A DNA stretch of 64,000 nt from FEN-1297 sp963834015 (GTDB lineage: Bacteria > Bacteroidota > Ignavibacteria > Ignavibacteriales > Ignavibacteriaceae), in contig CAWIAG010000001.1 of NCBI GenBank assembly GCA_963834015.1, positions 1 to 64,000 on the forward strand, in the 5' to 3' direction. Below the pieces are notes generated by a model that was not told where the DNA came from, searched no databases, and saw only the letters and a list, made by a program, of their open reading frames with translations. Within the stretch, counting starts at the first letter, position 1. Each line of letters opens with the position of its first letter. Shown piece by piece: positions 53,084 through 62,017 of this stretch. The translations under genes and the position numbers were made by a program.

Positions 53084-55852
53084 ATGAATTTTACTTACAG
53101 GGTTCTATTTATTGCACTTCTTTTCTCTCAAATTATACTAAATGCTACAAATCAAATAACTATTCAGAACCCGGGTGTTTGGGGTACCAAACCCGGATAT
53201 ATTGATAAGGCAACTTTAGTAATTGAGCCAATGGGTGGATATGTTCAGCAATCTCTGTATCTAACCTATTCAGATCATAATCAATTTCCTTCCGGTACTC
53301 AATTGGAAATTGAACACAGTTTTGAACTCCCTCCGGGTTCGGTTATTACCGATTTATGGCTGTGGATTGGCGATAGTGTTATGGATGCAGTAATGATGAA
53401 TACATGGAAAGCCAGGTCAATTTACGATAGTATTGTAGTTATTAAGCATGATCCGGCTTTATTAACTGTGAACGCAAATCAGTATGATTTGCAAATTTAT
53501 CCGCTAACTCCGGGAAGTACCCGCAGGGTAAAAATAACATTTATTACCCCTACTACATGGTTTGGGAATACAGCCTCGGCAGTCACAGCGTTTAATATGC
53601 TTAATTCCAATAATGCAACTGTAAAACCATTGCAAGTTTTTTTTAAAGTTACAAGTGATATTTGGGGAGTACCTTCTCTAATTGAGGTACCACAGGCAAA
53701 TTTTCAGAACTTCGTTGATACATTAGGATATATTTATAAATATTATCAAATTAATGATATAAGCAGTCTGCCGAGTTTGACACTGACATATCAAACTTAT
53801 TTTACGAACGGATATTTTTTTAGCGGCTACAAAAAACCGAAAGATTATACTTATTTCCAGTTGGGAGTATCTCCGGGAAAACTTTTTAATTTAGTTAATG
53901 ATACTACTTCACGTAAATGTTTAGTTGGTATTGATCTTAGCGGAGGGCATGACAAAAATCTTGCGACACTGATTCCGAATCTGAAAGGAGCGTTGAAATC
54001 AGCTTTAAAATCAAATGACTATTTTAATATTATAGTTACCGGAATTGGTCAGATTAAAAAACTTTCCCCTACTTGGGTTCATGCCGCCCCGGATTCCATA
54101 AACGCAATACTAAATCTTTTTTCCAATAGTGCATTTGCAGACTCCATTAGTAACACAACTCATCCAACAATTGTTTACTGCGATGGAGATGCAGCAAACG
54201 GTTGGCAGTTTCCAGGCATTAATGCCTATGCATTAGTCCAGACTTATCCCGATATTCAAACAGCATCACAATATTTTTCACAAGCAAATGTTGTTGCTAC
54301 TTACCAGGAGGGCTATGATAACCTGATGAATACTACTACTTTTAATGCAATCCTTCCTTCTTTGGATTCCTTATTTGCACGGGGCGGGCGCGTTTTAAGT
54401 TATTATGATTATAATCGTGACAATATAGAACTTTTAGCATCACATTATATAAACGGCTTGACTACACTTGCTGTTGATCATGATGCGGTGGAATTATACA
54501 GGAATATAAATGGTAATATAGGAAGTTATTTCCCTGAAACATTAGTACATAATGCATCATACTTTTTAACTGATGCTGATACTTCTGTGAAAGTTGAATT
54601 GATGGACCAAAACGGAAGGGCTGCTGTAATTTCTAAGAAAATTAAAAATGGCCTGTTAGTTGTATCGGGAATCTGGGAACTAACTGATGACGGGGGAATG
54701 AAAGAAACACTTGATATCCCTCTGCTTGGATTAAATACTGCATCAAACTATTTTCAATTAGTCCAATTACTTAATGATATTAGAGCCGAGTATAATGCCG
54801 GAAAATTTGATAGGGCACTGATTTTTAGTAACTCGGATTCATTAATTCAAAAATACGATGCCATTTCATCGATAAGTTCTTATTTATCAGGTTTTTCTAA
54901 TGGAAAGCCTGTATTTAATAGTATTAATTTATTAAATGGCAGCGATTTTACTCCGGCTTCTTTAACAGATGGCGGAACAACATATTTTGGGAGTGGGTAT
55001 CTTACTAATGTATTATCAGATTCTACTAATGGAATGCATTTTGAAACCGGCTCTTCTAACTGGAATTATATTGATACATCATTATCGCCTTATTCACCGC
55101 CTTTAAGTGAAAACTTCACAATCATTGCCGGAGATTCTGTTCACAGCACATTGATAGGTATTAAGGAAATAAATCCCGTTGCAAATGACCCGGCCAAACC
55201 AAAATTTTATATTGGTTCTACTACGGCAACTGACAGCTTAATATTAAATGTTTCGTCTGAATTTATAAATCTGCCGGGCACCAGGAATGCCCATCTTAAT
55301 CTGAGTATCAGCCATGATACTTCAGCCGGCGAAAGTGTTATCCCGTCGATGCTGGGTAATGAAAAACTTAAAGACTTATTTGCTAATGCAAGTTACGATA
55401 CTTCCCAAATTGTAAGCTTGGCCCTGCAGTACAGGCTGCTGTGCAATTATACCGCGCTGCTCGCTTTAATGCCTAATGACACTCTTCATTTTATACTAAA
55501 TCCCAATGATGAAGGAAGTTATATTTCAACCGGTGTAAAAAACAACGATGAAAAATCTGATTCTCTTAGCCTGGATATTTATCCAAATCCATTTAACAGT
55601 TCTACTATAATTTTAGTTACTACCGCTTCGCCCTCTGAGGTTAGTTTGGTTATTTATAATATTTTAGGTCAGAAAATAAGAGAATTTAATATGCCGGGAT
55701 TAGTTAATGGAAGGGAAACATTTTTTTGGGACGGCAAAAATGATTTTAATAGGAGTGTTGGTACAGGAGTTTATTTTGCTAGAGCTGTAATAAAGGTAAG
55801 CTCCACTAATAAAATGATTGTTAAAATAAAAAAAATGATCATGCTGAAATAG
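53084..55852 (+). CDS. VIT and vWA domain surface protein with type IX-like sorting domain
   Basis: A 922-residue exported protein. Signal peptide is about 1-22. The VIT (inter-alpha-trypsin) domain spans about 25-155 (EIEHSFELPPGSVITDLWLWIGD, ARSIYDSIV, YPLTPGSTRRVKITF). A vWA-like domain spans about 280-440, where LVGIDLSGGHD stands in for the DxSxS MIDAS motif (Ser-Gly-Gly rather than the full set). The C-terminal sorting domain has LDIYPNPFNSSTIIL, VSLVIYNILGQKIREF, FWDGKNDFNRSVGTGVYFARA. It is probably a cell-surface adhesion or protein-interaction factor. AGGGGG ribosome site upstream; alone in its unit, with the exported amidase 94 bases on. Confidence 0.87.
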   Translation: MNFTYRVLFIALLFSQIILNATNQITIQNPGVWGTKPGYIDKATLVIEPMGGYVQQSLYLTYSDHNQFPSGTQLEIEHSFELPPGSVITDLWLWIGDSVMDAVMMNTWKARSIYDSIVVIKHDPALLTVNANQYDLQIYPLTPGSTRRVKITFITPTTWFGNTASAVTAFNMLNSNNATVKPLQVFFKVTSDIWGVPSLIEVPQANFQNFVDTLGYIYKYYQINDISSLPSLTLTYQTYFTNGYFFSGYKKPKDYTYFQLGVSPGKLFNLVNDTTSRKCLVGIDLSGGHDKNLATLIPNLKGALKSALKSNDYFNIIVTGIGQIKKLSPTWVHAAPDSINAILNLFSNSAFADSISNTTHPTIVYCDGDAANGWQFPGINAYALVQTYPDIQTASQYFSQANVVATYQEGYDNLMNTTTFNAILPSLDSLFARGGRVLSYYDYNRDNIELLASHYINGLTTLAVDHDAVELYRNINGNIGSYFPETLVHNASYFLTDADTSVKVELMDQNGRAAVISKKIKNGLLVVSGIWELTDDGGMKETLDIPLLGLNTASNYFQLVQLLNDIRAEYNAGKFDRALIFSNSDSLIQKYDAISSISSYLSGFSNGKPVFNSINLLNGSDFTPASLTDGGTTYFGSGYLTNVLSDSTNGMHFETGSSNWNYIDTSLSPYSPPLSENFTIIAGDSVHSTLIGIKEINPVANDPAKPKFYIGSTTATDSLILNVSSEFINLPGTRNAHLNLSISHDTSAGESVIPSMLGNEKLKDLFANASYDTSQIVSLALQYRLLCNYTALLALMPNDTLHFILNPNDEGSYISTGVKNNDEKSDSLSLDIYPNPFNSSTIILVTTASPSEVSLVIYNILGQKIREFNMPGLVNGRETFFWDGKNDFNRSVGTGVYFARAVIKVSSTNKMIVKIKKMIMLK

Positions 55853-55945
55853 CGGCAACTATCGCCTATGTAACGATTAATTATGAGAAAATACTGAAGG
55901 TAAATGTTAAACATAGAATAGTTTATATTTAAAATTGGAGTATTG

Positions 55946-57625
55946 ATGAAACCAAAGTATAATAGATTTCTTGTATTTATACCTGTTTCAGCAATTTCTT
56001 TTATCCTGGGCGCAGTATTTGTCGGCACTTATAAAAATGCGCCTGTTACAAAAGAAGTGATTAACACAGCAGAAAAAATGATCGGTTTAAAATTTACGGA
56101 AGCTCAACAGGATACTATGCTGGATTTACTTAATGATCATTTAAGGAATTATGAAAGTATAAGGGACATAAACCTTCCCAATAGTATTCCCCCCGCGGTT
56201 CTATTTAATCCGATTCCCGAAGGATTCAATGCTCCGGTAGGCAAATCCGCAATTGTGTTAAGCGATTATTCAAAAACTAAATTACCTGATGATAAAAATG
56301 ATCTGGCCTTTTACTCCGTAGGACAGCTTGGGTATTTACTTAAAACTAGGCAGATTACATCGGTAGAGTTAACAAGTCTGTTTTTGAATAGGCTAAAAAA
56401 ATTTGGACCGGGCTTACATTGTATAATTACTTTAACAGAAGCTCTGGCCATCGAAGAAGCTAAAAATGCTGATAAAGAAATTGCTGCGGGTAAATACCGC
56501 GGACCACTGCATGGTATTCCTTTCGGTGTTAAAGATTTATTTGATACAAAATTCTATAAGACCACTTGGGGTGCTGCACCTTATCAGGATCAAATCATTG
56601 ATGAAGATGCAACTATTATTAAGAAATTAAGAGATGCAGGTGCTGTCCTGATCGCAAAGCTTTCTATGGGTGAATTAGCTATGGATGACGTCTGGTTTGG
56701 CGGACTAACTAGAAACCCTTGGGATACAACACAGGGTTCAAGTGGCTCATCGGCAGGCTCTGCTGCTGCAGTATCTGCCGGTCTTGTACCCTTCGCTATA
56801 GGTACTGAAACATGGGGATCAATTGTTTCGCCGTCTACTAGGTGCGGTGATACCGGCTTAAGGCCATCCTATGGTCGTGTAAGCCGGCATGGAGCTATGG
56901 CATTAAGCTGGTCTATGGACAAAATTGGTCCGATTTGCCGAAATGTCGAAGATTGTGCAATTGTTTTCAATTATATATATGGACCTGATGGATTTGACCA
57001 AACTCTTTATAATTATCCTTTTAATTATTCGCCTAAAATTAATCTGAAGGGAATGAGAATTGGCTTCCTCGAGGATGATTTTAATAGTACATATCCGTTT
57101 AAAACTAACGATTCATTAACTATTGCAGAAATGAAAATGCTTGGCGCTGTCCTTGTGCCGATTAAACTTCCGGATATTCCGGTAAATGATATTGCTTTGA
57201 TACTTGATTCTGAGGCAGGCGCATCTTTTGATGAGCTGACAAGGAGTGGAAAGGATGCTTTGCTTGTAAGGCAGGGCAAAGATAATTGGCCCAATATCTT
57301 TCGTTCATCAAGATTTATTCCCGCTGTTGAATATGTAAATGCTAATCGCGTACGTTATTTGCTCATCCAGGAAATGGAAAAACTATTAAATCAAAATATG
57401 ATCGATATTTACCTGGCGCCATCCGATGAAGGCGATAATTCATTAACTACTAACCTGACAGGTCATCCGCTGGTTGTTGTTCCCAACGGTACTACAGATG
57501 GATTACATCATTCTAGTATTACATTTGTTGGTCGGCTGTTTGATGAAGGATATATTCTTGCAGTTGCTAAAGCCTATCAGGATGCAACCGGGTATCATTT
57601 AACACATCCTTCAATGTTTAAATGA
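55946..57625 (+). CDS. exported amidase-signature enzyme
   Basis: Start at the ATG at 55946 behind GGAG (an in-frame TTG at 55943 is less likely); 559 residues. An N-terminal hydrophobic anchor (about 8-26) precedes an about 90-residue extension. The amidase-signature core follows: IPFGVKDLFD with the catalytic Lys at 196, QGSSGSSAGSAAAVSAGLVPFAIGTETWGSIVSPSTRCG holding the two catalytic Ser residues (nucleophile in TETWGS, where most relatives have TDTGGS). It hydrolyses an amide bond; the exported location argues against the tRNA-dependent GatA role despite the shared fold. Substrate unknown. Confidence 0.88.
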   Translation: MKPKYNRFLVFIPVSAISFILGAVFVGTYKNAPVTKEVINTAEKMIGLKFTEAQQDTMLDLLNDHLRNYESIRDINLPNSIPPAVLFNPIPEGFNAPVGKSAIVLSDYSKTKLPDDKNDLAFYSVGQLGYLLKTRQITSVELTSLFLNRLKKFGPGLHCIITLTEALAIEEAKNADKEIAAGKYRGPLHGIPFGVKDLFDTKFYKTTWGAAPYQDQIIDEDATIIKKLRDAGAVLIAKLSMGELAMDDVWFGGLTRNPWDTTQGSSGSSAGSAAAVSAGLVPFAIGTETWGSIVSPSTRCGDTGLRPSYGRVSRHGAMALSWSMDKIGPICRNVEDCAIVFNYIYGPDGFDQTLYNYPFNYSPKINLKGMRIGFLEDDFNSTYPFKTNDSLTIAEMKMLGAVLVPIKLPDIPVNDIALILDSEAGASFDELTRSGKDALLVRQGKDNWPNIFRSSRFIPAVEYVNANRVRYLLIQEMEKLLNQNMIDIYLAPSDEGDNSLTTNLTGHPLVVVPNGTTDGLHHSSITFVGRLFDEGYILAVAKAYQDATGYHLTHPSMFK

Positions 57626-57650
57626 CTGATGTAAGTATAATTTTAAATTA

Positions 57651-60068
57651 TTATTGAATAATAAATGTATTAATTCCAATTCTAAAATTGTTTTCACCTC
57701 TATAATTTAATCGCCAGGCAAAATCAAATTGAATTGGGAATAATATCTGTCCTATGCTGAATCCCATTTCATAAAACGGATGTGTAAATTCCTGCAATGG
57801 GTAAGGTGATATAGCTTTTGATTTTTCATCGACATCAGAGTAGGCAATATTTAGAAACCCTGTAAGTTGAAATTCCAATTTCATTAAATACGTTAAGTTA
57901 ACAAGCCTGAACAGGTCATCGCCGATATAATCTTCTATATTTAATGTAAATACACGGCTGCCGAGAATTTCATTAAGGTTCAAAGTTCTGAATGAATAGT
58001 CCTGGCCTGTTGAACTTATATTACCGGGGACAGAATATAACATTTGATAAGGCAAAGCCCCGTTTGTGATCATTCCGAAAATTTTAAAATTAAGTTGCTC
58101 TGATTTTATAGTATTAATCATGCCGTCAACTTTCATTTTATATATTGTAAAGTCGTTTTCACTATTTAAAAATGTCTTATCGGCATATTGGATATCTGCC
58201 CCGAAAGTAGCATAACCTTTATCTTCTGAAATTCTTCTTCTTGTAAATCCGTCTTCAATGTAATCTCTAAAATCAAAATTGAATCCGGCCGTTAATGCAT
58301 TTATTTTTGTATCATAAATGGCAGGATTATCGGTGAACTGTTTATTTCTTTCAAAAAATGAAAAATCGGAATTCTTAATTGCACTATTATCCGTATGATT
58401 TAAAAAACCGGCATTTAAACTAAGAACAGGGAATACTTCACCGGATGCTGCTAAACCAAATCCTTTCGTATAATAATAATTTCTAAAATCATACTTTGAA
58501 AATAGTGCAAGAACAGTTGATATAAAATCATTATAGTCGTTCGAGCTGCCGAATTGTTCGGTTATCGTGTTATAAGCATTCGCAGAAATTTTATAAGTAC
58601 GGTAATCTCCTAATAGGTAAGACGCGTCAAAGTCTGCTTTATACTTTTTATCAGCGAATCCGTACGAAGATAGAAAAGTTGAATTTAATCTTTGATCCGC
58701 TGCATCATCAAGAAAAAGCCCAAAATCCAGGGCATTTCCTTCTACCCTGTTAAAGTGATACATACTTAAAGGTGCGCTGATTGAAAACTTGTCGAACAGG
58801 TTAAGTTTTGAGGAAAGGGGAGACAGTTTATTCCAGAAAGTACGCGGAACGTTGTTTAAGCTGTCAATCCTTTTATATGCAGTTTGTTCTTCTGCGGTGT
58901 TGGGTATGGTAGTAACATTTTTCCAATAGGCTGTGTCTTTATTGTCGGCATGAGGCAGAACGGTTATTAATGCTTTACTGAATAAGCTGTCGTTAACAAC
59001 AGAGTTTATTTTATAATTATAAAGAATAGTATTCAGTTCAAAGCCGAATTTAGCCAGGTTGAGAACATTCAACATTCCAAATAACCTGTAGTCAACAGGC
59101 ATATATATCGAATCTTTTATCATGGAAAACTGTTGAAAAACCAGTAGAGTATCAAACAAGCCTCCTGTATTTGCAGCACGGTTTATATTCAGTTCTGCTT
59201 TAATTAAATCAAATGTGCTGTCGGTTATAAAAATATTCCCTGTAAAACCCGGATCATTCGGATTTTTGGGAGAAATAAATATTTGGTATACAACTTTATG
59301 ATCAATAGCTAATGTATTACGTATGTAATAATCATAATATTCTAATGCATTATCAGCCAGGGGGCCTGGTATTCCCTTATCTAAAAGATTGATTTGATCA
59401 TCGTAAAAATTTTTAACTATTTTTCCGCCGGCAAGAGTATTTACCGAGGGTGGAAAATTGGAGCTTTGTTTCCTGGCAATAATCTCTTCTTTATAGTAGT
59501 CGGGTATTTTAAAATACCCCTTACTCTCACTTTCAAGTATTGCTGATATTTTTAATGCTGAGCTGTCTTTCTTGAAATTTAACTTTAAGCTGTTATCTTT
59601 TGCACTTATATCTTTTTGAGTCCTTATGATCCCTTTTGTGTACGCTTCAAACTCATAGCTGAACAATTTACTTTTTCGTATCTTTTTTTTCTCAATTGCA
59701 TTCTTAATAATCCGGAGAGCCGGGTTTTCACCGGGGTTAATCGTAATTTCGGGCAAATTAATGTTAGTTTGTTCCAAAGAAAAATTTATATTAAATAGGC
59801 TTTTATTAAGAACAATTGATATAGTGTCGGAATTAAATCCTATACAGGATGCAATTAAGGAATAAGATCCGCTATTAAGTTTTAATTCAAACTCTCCGTC
59901 TTTATTTGCAGCGGTTCCCGATGTTTGATTCATTACCCTTACATTTGCATAACTGATTGGGGAGGTGCTGGATTTGTCAATAACTTTTCCTCTCACAAAA
60001 AATTGTTGGGAGAAAAATTGATTGCTGAAAAAGCTGATAATAAGTAATAAATAATTATAGAATTTCAT
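57651..60068 (-). CDS. DUF5686 outer-membrane protein with CarboxypepD_reg domain
   Basis: An 805-residue protein. Signal peptide is about 1-21 (LLLIISFFSNQFFS). The CarboxypepD_reg domain (23-105: VRGKVIDKSSTSPISYANVRVMNQTSG) is followed by the DUF5686 region (INPGENPALRIIKNAIEKKKIRKS at about 112-135, YEFEAYTKG, FYKDD-like FYDDQINLLDKG). The last about 400 residues are a beta-barrel ending in FRIGINTFIIQ. This Bacteroidota family is outer-membrane, function unknown, possibly linked to envelope biogenesis or export. Convergent with the amidase gene. Confidence 0.88.
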   Translation of the reverse strand: MKFYNYLLLIISFFSNQFFSQQFFVRGKVIDKSSTSPISYANVRVMNQTSGTAANKDGEFELKLNSGSYSLIASCIGFNSDTISIVLNKSLFNINFSLEQTNINLPEITINPGENPALRIIKNAIEKKKIRKSKLFSYEFEAYTKGIIRTQKDISAKDNSLKLNFKKDSSALKISAILESESKGYFKIPDYYKEEIIARKQSSNFPPSVNTLAGGKIVKNFYDDQINLLDKGIPGPLADNALEYYDYYIRNTLAIDHKVVYQIFISPKNPNDPGFTGNIFITDSTFDLIKAELNINRAANTGGLFDTLLVFQQFSMIKDSIYMPVDYRLFGMLNVLNLAKFGFELNTILYNYKINSVVNDSLFSKALITVLPHADNKDTAYWKNVTTIPNTAEEQTAYKRIDSLNNVPRTFWNKLSPLSSKLNLFDKFSISAPLSMYHFNRVEGNALDFGLFLDDAADQRLNSTFLSSYGFADKKYKADFDASYLLGDYRTYKISANAYNTITEQFGSSNDYNDFISTVLALFSKYDFRNYYYTKGFGLAASGEVFPVLSLNAGFLNHTDNSAIKNSDFSFFERNKQFTDNPAIYDTKINALTAGFNFDFRDYIEDGFTRRRISEDKGYATFGADIQYADKTFLNSENDFTIYKMKVDGMINTIKSEQLNFKIFGMITNGALPYQMLYSVPGNISSTGQDYSFRTLNLNEILGSRVFTLNIEDYIGDDLFRLVNLTYLMKLEFQLTGFLNIAYSDVDEKSKAISPYPLQEFTHPFYEMGFSIGQILFPIQFDFAWRLNYRGENNFRIGINTFIIQ

Positions 60069-60544
60069 ATGACCCTTTTGTATTTATTTAGTATTATGAA
60101 GATTCTTTTAATAATAAAAAGTAAAAATATGCCAATTATTGTGCCAATTATTTTAATTATATTAAATCATTTTGTAAACTTTTATATAAGTAAATTGAAC
60201 ACTTTGGAATACAATAATAAGTTCAAGAATAGACAGTCAAATATTTTGCAATACGGATTTGTGAAATGCATTCCTCAATTCTTAATAATTTAATAATAAC
60301 ATAATAATAAAATTATTTTATTAATAAACATAAATTATAAATGGCGGGTGAAAAGGATGTACGGAACAATTTAGGGAGTAAATCTGGTTTGACCTGTATA
60401 ATTGTAATTATTCTTATAATTTATCAAGTGTATTATTTTATGTATATGATAAATCAATGATTAAACAGTTGTTTTAAGTATCCCATTTAATTAAACCGGT
60501 ATTATTATTAAATTTAAATAATGGGGAAATAAATTTATAAAAGT
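60069..60544. promoter_or_regulatory. divergent AT-rich promoter region
   Basis: A 476-base, extremely AT-rich gap between the divergent DUF5686 gene and the LolA-like gene. I see no hairpin, RNA gene or coding frame I trust (the frame at 60069-60293 has low-complexity Ile/Asn composition). Confidence 0.4.
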
Positions 60545-61342
60545 ATGTTGATAACAAAATTATTCTCGCTGATAATTATTTTATATTGTTTTGGTTATAC
60601 ATTAAGCTTTGATTCAAACAAAACTTTTCATTCGGTAAATCACGTTGAAAAAGATTTAGGTAAAGAATTCGATAAAAATTTTCGCAGAACAGGGAATTTA
60701 ATTTCATTAGGAGCTAAGGATATCTGGAATAATTATATAAATGCTCTCGGCGGCACGGTTAATATAAAGAATTTGAACGATAAAACTGTTATTATGGAAA
60801 GCAAGATAAATGGACAAAAAATTGTTATAGAGACCTATCAAAAGGCGCCCGATAAGATGAAGCAGATACTAACAACTTCTTCAATCATGCAATACATTTA
60901 TTTCGATGGTGTTAAGGGTGTTATACTGATTAGCGGAAAGGAAATAAACATTGCCGGTGGTGAATTAGAGAAATTGAAATACAACTCAATGATTAATTTT
61001 GTAATCAATATAGATTCTCTTGGAATTAAATTAATTTCGGATGGAATTGAAAAAGTTAATAATATTGATTGTTATAAAATCGATGTCATCCTTCCATCAG
61101 GTTCCGGGATCATTCAGTATTTTGATGTAAATTCATTTTTAAAAGTTAAACAAATTGAGAATGTTACTGTAACTCATACTGTTTTTGTACAGGAAACCTA
61201 TTTCAGTGATTACCGTGAAGTTAATGGAATAAAATATCCGTTTATGATCAAAGAAATATTAGGATCACAAATTATGGATTTATCCGTTACATCAATTAAA
61301 GTCAACACGGGTTTGTCAGATGTTTTATTTAGTATTAAATAA
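60545..61342 (+). CDS. LolA-like outer-membrane lipoprotein-sorting-type periplasmic protein
   Basis: A 265-residue protein with a signal peptide (about 1-21, IILYCFGYTLS). The LolA/LppX-type half-barrel shows YINALGGTVNIKNLNDKTV, MKQILTTSSIMQYIYFDG, ISDGIEKVNNIDCYKIDVILPSG, and DYREVNGIKYPFMIKE at the end. Such proteins bind lipids or are fused to M16 peptidases in Bacteroidota. Alone here it may carry lipid or lipoprotein across the periplasm. It is followed by the HAD and M49 genes in the same direction with 30- and 33-base gaps. Confidence 0.8.
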   Translation: MLITKLFSLIIILYCFGYTLSFDSNKTFHSVNHVEKDLGKEFDKNFRRTGNLISLGAKDIWNNYINALGGTVNIKNLNDKTVIMESKINGQKIVIETYQKAPDKMKQILTTSSIMQYIYFDGVKGVILISGKEINIAGGELEKLKYNSMINFVINIDSLGIKLISDGIEKVNNIDCYKIDVILPSGSGIIQYFDVNSFLKVKQIENVTVTHTVFVQETYFSDYREVNGIKYPFMIKEILGSQIMDLSVTSIKVNTGLSDVLFSIK

Positions 61343-61372
61343 TTGATTATTAAATTATAAAAGGAAGTAAAG

Positions 61373-61984
61373 TTGATAAATAAATATTCGGTAATAGTGT
61401 TTGATTTGGGCAATGTCCTGCTCCCTTTTAGTTATGATGCGACAATTAATAATTTAAATAAAAAAAGTCCTGGCCTCGGTGATCATTTTGTCCGATATTA
61501 TAAGGAAAATCGTGAAGTTCTCCGGATTTATGAACGCGGGGGTATGTCAGACAAAGAATTTCTTAATAATATTCTAAGCGGACTAGATAATAAAATCAGC
61601 AAAGAGGAATTTGTTCAATACTTTTCAAAAGTATTTACCGTTAATGAACGGCTTGTTTCACTGCTCCCTGAGTTGAAGGAAAAATATACATTACTCCTTC
61701 TTTCCAATACAAATTCTATTCACCGGGAATATGGGTGGAAAAATTATGAGTTCTTGAAATATTTTGATAAACTTATTCTTTCTTATGAGGTAAAAGCTGT
61801 TAAACCGGAACTGAAGATATATAAGAGCGCTGAATCCTTTACACATAAAACTCCGCAGGAACATATTTTTATTGATGATATTGCCGAATATGTGGAAGGT
61901 GCAAAAACGGCGGGTTGGGACGCCGTGCAGTATACAAAGTATGAACAATTAATTGCTGATTTCAAAGAAAGAAATATCTTATGA
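61373..61984 (+). CDS. HAD-superfamily phosphatase (YihX-like)
   Basis: A 203-residue cytoplasmic hydrolase. The only sensible start is TTG at 61373, with AAGGAAG 6 bases upstream. HAD motifs: I, VFDLGNVLLPF (nucleophile Asp in the DLGN variant typical of HAD-IA YihX-type enzymes); II, LLLLSNTNS; III, Lys in EVKAVKPELKIYK; IV, FIDDIAEYVEGA. A small alpha-helical cap lies between I and II. It dephosphorylates a small metabolite, probably a sugar or nucleoside phosphate. Likely co-transcribed with its neighbours. Confidence 0.9.
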   Translation: MINKYSVIVFDLGNVLLPFSYDATINNLNKKSPGLGDHFVRYYKENREVLRIYERGGMSDKEFLNNILSGLDNKISKEEFVQYFSKVFTVNERLVSLLPELKEKYTLLLLSNTNSIHREYGWKNYEFLKYFDKLILSYEVKAVKPELKIYKSAESFTHKTPQEHIFIDDIAEYVEGAKTAGWDAVQYTKYEQLIADFKERNIL

Positions 61985-62017
61985 ATTTATACTATCAGCC
62001 TAAATGGATGAAATATT

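Noticed and set aside
60069..60293. 74-residue ORF at the DUF5686 promoter
   Set aside because: Starts at the first base past the divergent gene, AT-driven Ile/Asn/Lys composition, no ribosome site.
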